Shown piece after piece: positions 1 through 6,535 of a DNA stretch of 8,719 nucleotides (the stretch's first letter is position 1; each line of letters opens with the position of its first letter). Position numbers and translations under genes: made by a program. The notes beneath the pieces were generated by a model, which saw only the letters and a list, made by a program, of their open reading frames with translations, was not told where the DNA came from and ran no database searches. The stretch spans positions 1 to 8,719 of the forward strand of contig CASECL010000098.1 in assembly GCA_949286445.1 (NCBI GenBank). Direction: 5' to 3'. The stretch comes from an uncultured bacterium (GTDB lineage Bacteria > Verrucomicrobiota > Lentisphaeria > Victivallales > Victivallaceae).

Positions 1-473
1 AAATAAAACGGCCCGCCGCAGTCTTCCGCGGAATGCCGCTCAATTTCTCCGGTGAAAAAAACTCCGGGGGCAATTTCTTCAAAACCGGAAACCACCTTGA
101 CAGACTTATGGCGTCGCAACGCCGCCGCTCCGGCTTCCGGCAGCGATATATCGTGCGGCGGCTGTCCGGGATGCAGACTGTAACGCTTCACCTCAATTCC
201 CGGCGCATGAAAGATCTTAACATCCGGCATCCGGGGCAAAATCCACTCCAGTCCTCCGGTATGGTCATTGTGTCCGTGGGAGAGAATCAGCATTTTGAAG
301 TCATCCGGATTCATATTGCTCAAGCGCAGGTTTTCCGGCAATGCCTCCCCTGCCCCGGTATCAAACAACAGCCATTCACCGCCGTATTCCAGTGCCAGAC
401 TTAATCCGTGTTCCGTCCGCCATGACGGAATTGCATTATTGTTCACCAGAACTCTTATCCGGATCTTATCCAT
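1..473 (-). CDS. MBL-fold metal-dependent hydrolase (COG1237-like), 3' end cut by window edge
   Basis: Reading the minus strand from ATG at 473 gives 157 open codons to the window edge, so the C-terminus is missing. The start is preceded by an AGGA ribosome site about 7 bases upstream. The protein shows 'LFDTGAG' at residues 36-42 and the metal-binding HxHxDH motif 'SHGHNDHTGG' at 65-74, with H66, H68, D70 and H71, which are hallmarks of the metallo-beta-lactamase fold. The early 'EHGLSLALEYGGEWLLFDTG' stretch fits the COG1237 subfamily, annotated as 7,8-dihydropterin-6-methyl-4-(beta-D-ribofuranosyl)-aminobenzene-5'-phosphate synthase-like. That name comes from archaeal methanopterin work, and bacterial members are mostly of unknown substrate. 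No signal peptide is visible, so it is probably cytoplasmic. It lies 227 bp downstream of the araC-type gene on the same strand and could be co-transcribed with it or use its own promoter. The fold is well supported; the reaction is not. Confidence 0.85.
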   Translation of the reverse strand, partial: MDKIRIRVLVNNNAIPSWRTEHGLSLALEYGGEWLLFDTGAGEALPENLRLSNMNPDDFKMLILSHGHNDHTGGLEWILPRMPDVKIFHAPGIEVKRYSLHPGQPPHDISLPEAGAAALRRHKSVKVVSGFEEIAPGVFFTGEIERHSAEDCGGPFY

Positions 474-507
474 TTTTTATCCTGCAATATTGTTTACCGC
501 CGGCAAA

Positions 508-520
508 ATACATAATGTAT
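508..520. promoter_or_regulatory. 13-bp perfect palindrome upstream of the MBL-fold gene (possible operator)
   Basis: ATACAT-A-ATGTAT is a perfect inverted repeat with 6-bp arms, centred about 40 bp upstream of the MBL start codon. On the minus strand it overlaps a weak promoter-like pair (TTGCAA, then CATTAT 18 bases later). That placement suits an operator, but a short AT-rich palindrome can arise by chance. The rest of 474-700 holds nothing else I can name. Confidence 0.25.
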
Positions 521-700
521 TACAAAAAATTACTTTTGCAATATAGCACACCGGTATTTTTTTTACAATCCGTTTTTTCCATTTCCAGGGGGAAAGTTTT
601 TTCTGTCTGCCAAGGCAATCAGTATTTAACCTGTTTTATATCCAGCAATCATTGTGCGGCGCAAAATATAATTTTATGCTCCAACGGTAAAACTTCAGCT

Positions 701-1585
701 TCATTTGCGGAAACCGCGCGGACTTGTACCGGCTTTCAGCTTGAACTGACGGGAAAAGAAATATTCTGATCCGTAACCGAGTTCAAGAGCAATTTCCTTT
801 ATGGACAAACTCGATTCAGTAAGCAGTTCCTTTGCTCTTTCCATGCGGCAATCGATGATGTACTCCTGCGGGCCTTTTCCTTTCAGTTCCCGGAATATGC
901 GGCAGAAATGATCCCGGCACACGCCGCAACCGGCCGCCATTCGGCGGATATCATACCGGACTTCCGGGTGTGAAGCTATTTCCCGGCACAGCCGGTCAAT
1001 TTTTCCGGCATGAATATTTTCTTTTTCCTGATGTTTTTCCGCGTCGTATTCCAGCACCGAAACCAATGCCGCTTCCAGCCAGAAATCAGCTTTCTCCCGA
1101 TTTCCGGCACGTTGAAAATCAATGCTGCGCTTTAACATTTCAGCGGTGAATTCCGGATTGCGCAGTTTGCGGTGGTAGTTAAAAGGAGATTCCGATTTTT
1201 CCGCCTCCGGAGAAGCCGTGCCTGCCTCAAAATTGTTTTCCCCCGCCGGATATTTTTCATGACGCCCGTCATTTCCACAGCTGCCTCCGGAGGAGGAAAA
1301 ATCAAAATGCACGGCGACCACATTCAACGGCGATTCCGGACGGTGCCGGGCCTGATGGGAACACCCCGGATAAAAAATAAAACAATCTCCTCTGCCGATT
1401 TCGTAGTGTTTATCTTCCGACACCAGTGTCCCCATTCCGGACAATACCATCCAGATATCGTAGTCCCTGAATTTATCTGTCTTCCAGGCCCAGTTTTCCG
1501 AACAATGGAAAACATTGCCGCTTTTAAAAATAAATTTCCCCCGCATAATATCGTTTAAATATATTTTTTTCTTGTTTTTATCCAT
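701..1585 (-). CDS. AraC-family transcriptional regulator with N-terminal cupin domain
   Basis: This 294-residue protein has the AraC/XylS layout. A cupin-like sensing domain occupies about residues 40-95 ('GRGDCFIFYPGCSHQA' at 64-79). A Ser/Gly/Glu-rich linker follows at about 97-133, then a helical middle and a C-terminal double helix-turn-helix at about 197-294. The first HTH is 'IRRMAAGCGVCRDHFCRIF' (213-231). The second is 'SIKEIALELGYGSEYFFSRQ' (261-280), followed by the usual F..K..G.SP.GFR ending. It is probably a cytoplasmic sugar- or metabolite-responsive activator. It is divergent from the URO-D-like gene at 1751, the usual arrangement of such a regulator and its target. The start is uncertain. 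ATG at 1585 has no clear ribosome site and lies only about 5 bases from the likely transcription start. ATG at 1546 (residue 14) is the alternative, also with no clear Shine-Dalgarno. Six cysteines in 200-246 are a little unusual. Family assignment is firm; the ligand is unknown. Confidence 0.95.
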   Translation of the reverse strand: MDKNKKKIYLNDIMRGKFIFKSGNVFHCSENWAWKTDKFRDYDIWMVLSGMGTLVSEDKHYEIGRGDCFIFYPGCSHQARHRPESPLNVVAVHFDFSSSGGSCGNDGRHEKYPAGENNFEAGTASPEAEKSESPFNYHRKLRNPEFTAEMLKRSIDFQRAGNREKADFWLEAALVSVLEYDAEKHQEKENIHAGKIDRLCREIASHPEVRYDIRRMAAGCGVCRDHFCRIFRELKGKGPQEYIIDCRMERAKELLTESSLSIKEIALELGYGSEYFFSRQFKLKAGTSPRGFRK

Positions 1586-1596
1586 TTTATTTTCAA

Positions 1597-1625
1597 ATTA
1601 TATCGTTATAATATATTTTAATCAA
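1597..1625 (-). promoter_or_regulatory. Sigma-70-type promoter of the araC-family gene
   Basis: On the minus strand TTGATT (1625-1620) is followed after exactly 17 bases by a perfect TATAAT (1602-1597). The predicted start of transcription is near 1590, only a few bases before the annotated ATG at 1585. This implies a nearly leaderless message or a start at the internal ATG at 1546. The region is AT-rich, so chance similarity is possible. Confidence 0.5.
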
Positions 1626-1750
1626 GTTAATTCTGCAACCCGGGAAACGGAAAAAATCTTTCTCCGGTGCGGCGATTGATCTATTTTTCCGAAAATAAAA
1701 ATCAAGGTTTATATATTGTAACACATCTTTAACCGGGGGAGAAATCCGGC

Positions 1751-2887
1751 ATGAAAAAACTCAAATATTTAACACACAGCGACTTAGCCATTAAACGCAC
1801 CGGGGAAATTGTTTCGCGGCAGGATTTTCTCGACTGGATGACATTCAAAGGCGGAAAAATTCTTTTTACTGAATATTTCGGCCCGCTGATCGGGCTCAAG
1901 GAAAACTGGGAGGAACAACACGCAACGCCGGAAGAACTGGATTTTTCCGCATTCCGTTACCGGATTCCGGAATATTTCAATGTTCCCGCAGACTGCGGAC
2001 GGCTGGGAAAAAAACGGGAAAAAATCTATCAGGACGACAATGTTATCCGTTATATTGACGATCTCGGCTGTCTGATGGAGCTGCAAAGCAATTACGCCAC
2101 CATCCCCCTCCCCCTGGAGTATCCGGTAAAAACCATGGATGACTGGTTGAAAATCAAACCGAAATATCAATTTGATGAATCCCGTTTCGCTCCGGGCTGG
2201 CTGGATGAATGCCGTCAGGCGGAACGGCAGGGCAAAGTCATCGCCGCCAGAATTCCCGGCGGCTTCGATGAACCCCGGCAGCTGATGGGAGAGGAAAATC
2301 TCTGCTATGCCTGTTACGAAAATCCGGAGCTGGTACACGATATCATTGACACTATCAGTGAAACCGCACTCCGGGTGATGGAAAGAGTTTCCGACGCCTG
2401 CACTGTGGATATGCTTCACGTTCACGAAGATATGGCAGGAAAATCCGGCCCGCTCTGGGGGCCGCGGGAAATACGGGAATTCATCCACCCCTATTACCGG
2501 AGAATAAGGGATCTGTTATTCAGCCGGGGATGCCGGATATTTGATCAGGACAGTGACGGCTACATGGAACCGGTGATCGGCGCGTTTATCGAGGCGGGGG
2601 TAAACTGCATGCATCCCTGCGAACCCGCGGCTGGAATGGATATTGTCCGGATCCGGCGGCAATGGGGGGATAAACTTATGCTTATCGGCGGTATAGACAA
2701 ATTTGCGCTCACCCGGACAAAAGATGAAATCGAACAGGAACTGGAATATAAAGTTCCTGCCATGATTCACTCCGGCGGCGGCTGTATTTTAAGTGCCGAT
2801 CACCGCCTCCCGGCTGAAGTTACACTTGAAAATTACCGGTTTTACATCAGGAAAGTCTGGGAGATCATCAGTCGGGAAGAGCGTTAG
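1751..2887 (+). CDS. Uroporphyrinogen-decarboxylase-superfamily protein (methyltransferase-like, DSDG clade)
   Basis: 378 residues, the usual length for URO-D/MtaA-like TIM barrels. The start is supported by GGGGGAG at 1736-1742, nine bases upstream. Landmarks are 'HVHEDMAGKSGPLWGPREI' (223-241), 'FDQDSDG' (264-270), 'EAGVNCMHPCEPAAGMD' (281-297), 'LIGGIDK' (311-317) and 'GGGCILSADHRLP' (342-354). The N-terminal Arg-rich signature of true HemE is absent, so it is not the haem-pathway decarboxylase. Aligned from memory with corrinoid methyltransferases such as MtaA, the zinc-binding H-x-C position falls on D267-S-D269, while C345 sits where the third zinc cysteine would be. The protein therefore belongs to the family but may use another metal or none. 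It is probably cytoplasmic. It is divergent from the AraC regulator, which likely controls it. No corrinoid protein is encoded nearby. Substrate unknown. Confidence 0.9.
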   Translation: MKKLKYLTHSDLAIKRTGEIVSRQDFLDWMTFKGGKILFTEYFGPLIGLKENWEEQHATPEELDFSAFRYRIPEYFNVPADCGRLGKKREKIYQDDNVIRYIDDLGCLMELQSNYATIPLPLEYPVKTMDDWLKIKPKYQFDESRFAPGWLDECRQAERQGKVIAARIPGGFDEPRQLMGEENLCYACYENPELVHDIIDTISETALRVMERVSDACTVDMLHVHEDMAGKSGPLWGPREIREFIHPYYRRIRDLLFSRGCRIFDQDSDGYMEPVIGAFIEAGVNCMHPCEPAAGMDIVRIRRQWGDKLMLIGGIDKFALTRTKDEIEQELEYKVPAMIHSGGGCILSADHRLPAEVTLENYRFYIRKVWEIISREER

Positions 2888-2955
2888 CTGTAAAAAAAAC
2901 AACCATTAATCCAAATACAACGCCCCGGAATGAAAAAAACTGTTTTAACCGCCTC

Positions 2956-2979
2956 CCCGCGTCATAAATACACTGCGGG
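2956..2979. terminator. Weak stem-loop between convergent genes (possible terminator)
   Basis: CCCGC (2956-2960) can pair with GCGGG (2975-2979), extended by GT/AC with one bulged T, around an AT-rich loop. It lies in the 104-bp gap between the convergent URO-D-like and nitrilase-like genes, the expected place for a two-way terminator. There is no adjacent T-run on the plus strand. On the minus strand a run of seven T occurs about 20 bases further on, so the call is tentative. Confidence 0.2.
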
Positions 2980-2991
2980 CAATAAATTATG

Positions 2992-4059
2992 CTAACGGCG
3001 CAGCAGTCCGGCTCTCAATTCTGCGGCACGCTGTTCTTCGTCATTGCGGTAACGCAGATTAAGTTTTTTCACCATTTCGCCAATGGGCATTCCGGGATCG
3101 TTGGACCAGAAAATACCGCAGTCTTCGCGCTCGGAATAACGGAAACCGGCTTTATCGCCGAAAGCATTTCTGAATTTCCGCCCGTTGTCCAGCGAGGGCG
3201 ACCATTGCAGTATGGCAAAGGATAAATCAATTTCGCATAAAGTTTCTCCTTCATTGCCAACCGTCTGGTCCACCGTAAACCCCAGTGGATCAAATACCGA
3301 GGCATTATTCCGCGGCGTCGAGGTAAAGACATAATATTCATTGAGATGCGCAAACATCGCCGGACGCAGTGTCTGCGGCGATAAACTGGCTATGCCGATT
3401 AATTCCGCCCCGTTTTCCCGCAGCTTCATCCAGCCGTCAGTGTAAGCCATATCATAACAGATCAGAAAACCCACCCGGCCGAAATCACATTGAAATACCG
3501 GAAAATCCTCTCCCGGCACCGTCCCGTCCTCCAGAACCCCCGGAGCATCGTCATCCCAGTTGAAAGCAGGATGAACCTTGAAATACAATCCGGCAAGTTT
3601 CCCGTCCCGGTCGATCAAGGCAACCGCATTACGCGGAAGACTCTTTCCCTCCGGAGTTTTTTCATTAAATAAAATTCCAACTGCAATATACGTATGATAT
3701 TTTATGGCTTTTGCTCCAATGACTTTTACCGTCTGTTCCAAATCGGCCGCCCGTTCCTCTGCATTGCTCCCCGCATTGCAAACAGCCCCCTCCGGAGCAA
3801 GAATAAGATCCAATCCCCTGCCCGGATATTCTTTTGCCGCCCGTTCGGCAATCCGGTCAATACAGCGGCATAAATCCTCAAGCCGGCGGGAAAAATCCCC
3901 GGAAAAATGGTGAATAATACCGGAAATCAATACTTTCCGTGGCCCGGACGCCGCTTTTTCCGCCGGTTCCGGCATCCGCCCCGGCAAAGAATTATCCATA
4001 ACACACCCCGCAACTGCAAAAGTAAAAATTATTGATACGCTCAACCAACGGGAAATCAT
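2992..4059 (-). CDS. Lipoprotein carbon-nitrogen hydrolase (nitrilase superfamily)
   Basis: From ATG at 4059 this encodes 355 residues. An in-frame GTG at 4068 would add three residues. ATG is preferred because AGGTGG lies 5 bases upstream of it and overlaps the GTG itself. Residues 1-19 are a signal peptide with a positive start, a hydrophobic core and the lipobox V-A-G-C, so Cys19 should be lipidated. The rest is a CN-hydrolase domain with the Glu-Lys-Cys triad: E90 in 'LAPEGAVCN', K161 in 'GLYFKVHP' and C201 in 'GFLICYDMAY'. Family enzymes hydrolyse amide or nitrile C-N bonds; the substrate here cannot be read from sequence. It is exported and membrane-anchored, whereas most nitrilase-fold enzymes are cytoplasmic. 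There is no multi-span membrane region as in apolipoprotein N-acyltransferase (Lnt). It is convergent with the URO-D-like gene and divergent from rfbC, so probably its own transcription unit. Confidence 0.9.
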   Translation of the reverse strand: MISRWLSVSIIFTFAVAGCVMDNSLPGRMPEPAEKAASGPRKVLISGIIHHFSGDFSRRLEDLCRCIDRIAERAAKEYPGRGLDLILAPEGAVCNAGSNAEERAADLEQTVKVIGAKAIKYHTYIAVGILFNEKTPEGKSLPRNAVALIDRDGKLAGLYFKVHPAFNWDDDAPGVLEDGTVPGEDFPVFQCDFGRVGFLICYDMAYTDGWMKLRENGAELIGIASLSPQTLRPAMFAHLNEYYVFTSTPRNNASVFDPLGFTVDQTVGNEGETLCEIDLSFAILQWSPSLDNGRKFRNAFGDKAGFRYSEREDCGIFWSNDPGMPIGEMVKKLNLRYRNDEEQRAAELRAGLLRR

Positions 4060-4120
4060 TTTTTCCACCTGATTTTTATAACGCTTTACTCAAAACTCCT
4101 CATTACATCCCATCCGGCAT

Positions 4121-4147
4121 ATAATTTTCCCGCTGCCGGAAAATTAT
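4121..4147. repeat. Perfect 10-bp inverted repeat (hairpin or operator)
   Basis: ATAATTTTCC (4121-4130) and GGAAAATTAT (4138-4147) are exact reverse complements separated by a 7-base loop. The element is about 60 bp upstream of the nitrilase-like start and about 220 bp upstream of rfbC. No T-run follows on either side that would mark a simple terminator, so an operator or an RNA hairpin is as likely. Confidence 0.6.
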
Positions 4148-4251
4148 CCTTGCCCCCCAGCAGTCCGGCAGGAAAAGATACCCCGTCTATTCAGACAGAT
4201 CAAGCGCAAATCCGGAAAAATAAAGAATTTTTTTCTTTTTCAACCGGGGTA

Positions 4252-4280
4252 ACTGCATCAGGCTTACGGATTATTATAAT
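4252..4280 (+). promoter_or_regulatory. Likely rfbC promoter (-10 TATAAT)
   Basis: A perfect TATAAT at 4275-4280 lies 86 bp before the rfbC start. The base run 17 bp upstream (ACTGCA) is a poor -35, so an activator or an extended element may be needed. Transcription would start near 4287, inside the first of two 12-base direct repeats. A weaker alternative is TTGAAT (4305-4310) with TATCTT (4327-4332). Confidence 0.35.
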
Positions 4281-4282
4281 AC

Positions 4283-4316
4283 TGAATTTTTTATCCCGGA
4301 AGGTTGAATTTTTTAT
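4283..4316 (+). repeat. Direct repeat pair TGAATTTTTTAT, 22-bp period
   Basis: The 12-mer TGAATTTTTTAT occurs at 4283-4294 and again at 4305-4316. Centre-to-centre spacing is 22 bp, about two turns of the helix. The pair lies just downstream of the TATAAT box and upstream of the rfbC ribosome site, a placement that suits binding by a repressor or a transcript-leader element. Confidence 0.5.
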
Positions 4317-4365
4317 AAAAGCATGCTATCTTTTTATGGATGAAAAAATTGCGGAGAGAAAATTT

Positions 4366-4914
4366 ATGAATGTCACCCGAACTGCCCTTGACGGGGTACT
4401 GATTATTGAACCGAAAATTTTCGGTGATCAACGCGGATACTTCTTTGAGTCCTGGAACCGCGCTGCCTTTGCCGCCGCCGGAATTGATTGTGAATGGCTG
4501 CAGGACAATGAATCCATGTCTTCATTCGGTGTGCTCAGAGGGCTGCATTACCAGGCGGCACCTTACACTCAGGCAAAACTGGTACGGGTAATTTCCGGCA
4601 GCGTGCTGGATGTGGCAGTGGATATAAGGAAAAATTCCCCGACCTTCGGTAAACATGTCGCAGTGGAACTCTCCGGGGAAAACAAACGCCAGCTTTTCAT
4701 TCCCCGCGGTTTTGCCCATGGTTTCGCCGTATTGAGCGAAAAAGCCATTTTTGCTTACAAGTGTGACAATACTTACATGCCTTCAGCAGAACGGGGCATC
4801 GCCTTCGACGACCCTGAACTTGGAATTGACTGGAAAATCAAGCCGGCAGAATGGATTCTGTCAGAGAAAGATAAACATAATCCGCGCTTTGCCGATGCAG
4901 AACCATTGAATTAA
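4366..4914 (+). CDS. rfbC: dTDP-4-dehydrorhamnose 3,5-epimerase
   Basis: This 182-residue protein is the normal length for RfbC/RmlC. ATG at 4366 is chosen because GGAGAG (4353-4358) lies seven bases upstream and the protein then begins with the typical 'MNVTRTALDGVLIIEP' start. An in-frame ATG at 4336 and a longer open frame from 4150 look like untranslated leader. Family landmarks are 'DQRGYFFESW' (21-30), 'GVLRGLHYQ' with catalytic H61 (55-63), K71, 'FIPRGFAHGF' (111-120), Y131 in 'YKCDNTY' and 'LSEKDK' with D169, the expected dyad partner of H61. The enzyme epimerises C3 and C5 of dTDP-4-keto-6-deoxyglucose in the cytoplasm, a step to dTDP-L-rhamnose for cell-surface polysaccharide. It ends 23 bp before the BY-kinase gene and is very likely co-transcribed with it. 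rfbA, rfbB and rfbD are not in the window. Confidence 0.95.
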   Translation: MNVTRTALDGVLIIEPKIFGDQRGYFFESWNRAAFAAAGIDCEWLQDNESMSSFGVLRGLHYQAAPYTQAKLVRVISGSVLDVAVDIRKNSPTFGKHVAVELSGENKRQLFIPRGFAHGFAVLSEKAIFAYKCDNTYMPSAERGIAFDDPELGIDWKIKPAEWILSEKDKHNPRFADAEPLN

Positions 4915-4937
4915 AATTCACCGACAGGAACTGGAAA

Positions 4938-6461
4938 ATGCTGAACTCTTCCTCTGCAAGCAGAAAATTTGAACAAATGGATTTAAGAGCCTACTGGCTG
5001 CTGTTTGCCCGCAACTGGCGGAGGATTATTCTTGCCGGAATAATCGCCGGAGCCGCCGTATGGGCGGTAAACCGTTATCTTATCAAGCCTACTTACAGCT
5101 CGAGAATTATTCTTTATTTCGGCCGCATAACTGACGGTATTTCTGATGCCCGTCAAAATGGGGCATACATGAGATACGGATTGAATATCGGCTCCGAACT
5201 GATACGGGATTACTGTGAACTATTGAAAACCAAACGGTTTAAGCGGGAAGTAAATGATATTATTACCCAAAATCCGGATTTTCACGGAGAAAAATTCTCA
5301 GTTGAGGTGTCCGTTATCAACAAAACCCGGCTTCTGAGCCTTGAAATTCTCTGCCATAATCCGCAGGTAAGCAAGATAGTTGCAGATGCTTATGCCACAG
5401 TTTTTGTGGAGGAAGTGAAAAATATCCTGAATATCCAGAATTCTCAGGTGGTTGATCAGGCGGAAGTACCTTCCGCTCCGATAAAACCAAGAATTTATGT
5501 AAATACTGCATTAGGGCTCATCGGCGGCATAGTGCTTATGTACCTGTTTTGCTTCCTGCGGTCACTGCTGGATGTCAGAATAAAAACTCCGGAACAGATG
5601 TCGGAGTGCCTGGATTTGCCTGTGCTGGGCGTCATTCCGGAAGACGAAAGATTTTCCGGAGCAGAAAACTCAGGTCATGAAATTGCAGCTTTGGAGGAAA
5701 CTTCTTACAGCGAATCCAACATTGCTGAAGCATTCCACTCCCTCCGGGTAAATTTGCAATACGATGATATTGCGCCTGAAAATGGGGCAAAAGTTCTTCT
5801 GGTTACCAGTTCTCTGCCAAGTGAGGGAAAATCATTTATTTCCTCCAATCTGGCGGTTTCTCTGGCCGGAATTGGAAAGAAAGTGCTGCTGATCAACTGT
5901 GATTTGAGAAAACCGGCTCTGCAGAAAGTTTTTGACCAGCAGCATAAGTTGGGTATTGTTAATATTCTGGTCGGCGAAAAAACTTTTGATGATGCGGTGG
6001 TGCGTAATGTTTTCAATCTTCCGCTGGATGTCTTGTTCTGCGGGCCGACACCGCCAAACCCGTCAAAACTTCTCGGCATTGAAAAATTCGGCAATTTACT
6101 CTCGGAGCAGAAGAAAAATTACGATTACATTATCTGCGATGCTCCGCCGGTACTGCTGTTTTCCGATGCTGCAGTAATCGGAAATTACGCTGATGGAGCT
6201 ATTATGGTAGTCAGAGCAAACTCGACTACGGATCAGACTGCACTCAACGCCATCCGGCAACTGAAACAAAATAAATTGAATATTATTGGAGCAGTTATGA
6301 GCCGGTTTGTACCGCCCCCTAACGCTTACGGCGGCTACTCGGCAAATTACAGTTATGGGTATAACTATAACTGTGGATACAGTGTGTCGAATTCCGCTGA
6401 CAGCAACTCCCTGAGGCGCATTATTTCCAAATTAGCGGCCAAGATATTCCGGCACGGTTAA
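4938..6461 (+). CDS. Wzz-BY-kinase fusion: polysaccharide chain-length regulator and tyrosine autokinase
   Basis: 507 residues, with an AGGA ribosome site 8 bases before the ATG. The N-terminal Wzz-like part has a membrane segment at about 29-47, a short external domain of about 140 residues, a Pro-containing 'EVPSAPIKP' (176-184) and a second membrane segment at about 188-208. The cytoplasmic BY-kinase follows: Walker A 'SSLPSEGKSF' (291-300, K298), Walker A' 'VLLINCDLRKP' (316-326) and Walker B 'YIICDAPP' (397-404, D401). The tail 464-481 holds seven tyrosines, the usual autophosphorylation cluster. Such proteins control export and chain length of extracellular polysaccharide at the inner membrane. 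E. coli Wzc has about 720 residues and a far larger periplasmic domain, so this one is compact. The first Asp of the Walker A' DxD is Asn320 here. It is co-directional with rfbC 23 bp upstream, and the PHP phosphatase gene lies 161 bp downstream. Confidence 0.95.
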   Translation: MLNSSSASRKFEQMDLRAYWLLFARNWRRIILAGIIAGAAVWAVNRYLIKPTYSSRIILYFGRITDGISDARQNGAYMRYGLNIGSELIRDYCELLKTKRFKREVNDIITQNPDFHGEKFSVEVSVINKTRLLSLEILCHNPQVSKIVADAYATVFVEEVKNILNIQNSQVVDQAEVPSAPIKPRIYVNTALGLIGGIVLMYLFCFLRSLLDVRIKTPEQMSECLDLPVLGVIPEDERFSGAENSGHEIAALEETSYSESNIAEAFHSLRVNLQYDDIAPENGAKVLLVTSSLPSEGKSFISSNLAVSLAGIGKKVLLINCDLRKPALQKVFDQQHKLGIVNILVGEKTFDDAVVRNVFNLPLDVLFCGPTPPNPSKLLGIEKFGNLLSEQKKNYDYIICDAPPVLLFSDAAVIGNYADGAIMVVRANSTTDQTALNAIRQLKQNKLNIIGAVMSRFVPPPNAYGGYSANYSYGYNYNCGYSVSNSADSNSLRRIISKLAAKIFRHG

Positions 6462-6463
6462 GG

Positions 6464-6532
6464 CCGCCGTAGCGGCGGATAAAAGTTACCTTTGGCAACG
6501 GCAGGTCAGCGTCGATTAATGCGTGCTGATCT
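6464..6532 (+). other. Cluster of stem-loops between kinase and phosphatase genes
   Basis: Starting two bases after the kinase stop, CCGCCG (6464-6469) pairs with CGGCGG (6473-6478) around TAG. GTTACC (6485-6490) pairs with GGCAAC (6494-6499) with one mismatch. AGGTCAGC (6503-6510) pairs with GCTGATCT (6525-6532) with one G-U. No T-run follows, so these are not typical intrinsic terminators. They could stabilise the upstream transcript end, attenuate, or bind a protein. Confidence 0.4.
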
Positions 6533-6535
6533 GAG

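Larger units (their letters stand above)
4060..4365. other. 306-bp divergent control region between the nitrilase-like gene and rfbC
   Basis: No convincing gene is present. An open frame does run upstream of rfbC, but its sequence is low-complexity and lies ahead of a better-supported start. The region holds a perfect 10-bp inverted repeat (4121-4147), a perfect TATAAT (4275-4280), two copies of a 12-base direct repeat (4283-4294 and 4305-4316) and the rfbC ribosome site GGAGAG (4353-4358). AT-rich tracts dominate the rfbC-proximal half. Confidence 0.6.

Noticed and set aside
33..404. 123-codon plus-strand frame at the left edge
   Set aside because: It is the antisense of the MBL-fold gene, which carries a clear HxHxDH motif on the minus strand.
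582..602. TTTCC/GGAAA stem followed by a T-run, terminator-like on the plus strand
   Set aside because: No plus-strand gene precedes it, the stem is only five A/T-rich pairs, and on the minus strand, where the genes lie, no T-run follows.
1784..2488. 234-codon minus-strand open frame opposite the URO-D-like gene
   Set aside because: Its translation shows no recognisable family and it lies entirely within a well-supported gene on the other strand; it is an antisense shadow.
4060..4068. GTG start three codons upstream for the nitrilase-like lipoprotein
   Set aside because: The GTG overlaps the AGGTGG ribosome site that serves the ATG at 4059; the choice does not change the signal peptide prediction.
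4150..4365. In-frame N-terminal extension of rfbC (72 extra residues)
   Set aside because: The extension crosses the putative promoter and repeats, has no family similarity, and the ATG at 4366 has a good ribosome site and gives the normal RfbC length.
6466..6477. Similarity of the CCGTAGCGG region to the ops/JUMPstart element of polysaccharide operons
   Set aside because: Only about 8 of 12 bases match, the match is part of a simple GC hairpin, and it lies between genes rather than in an operon leader.
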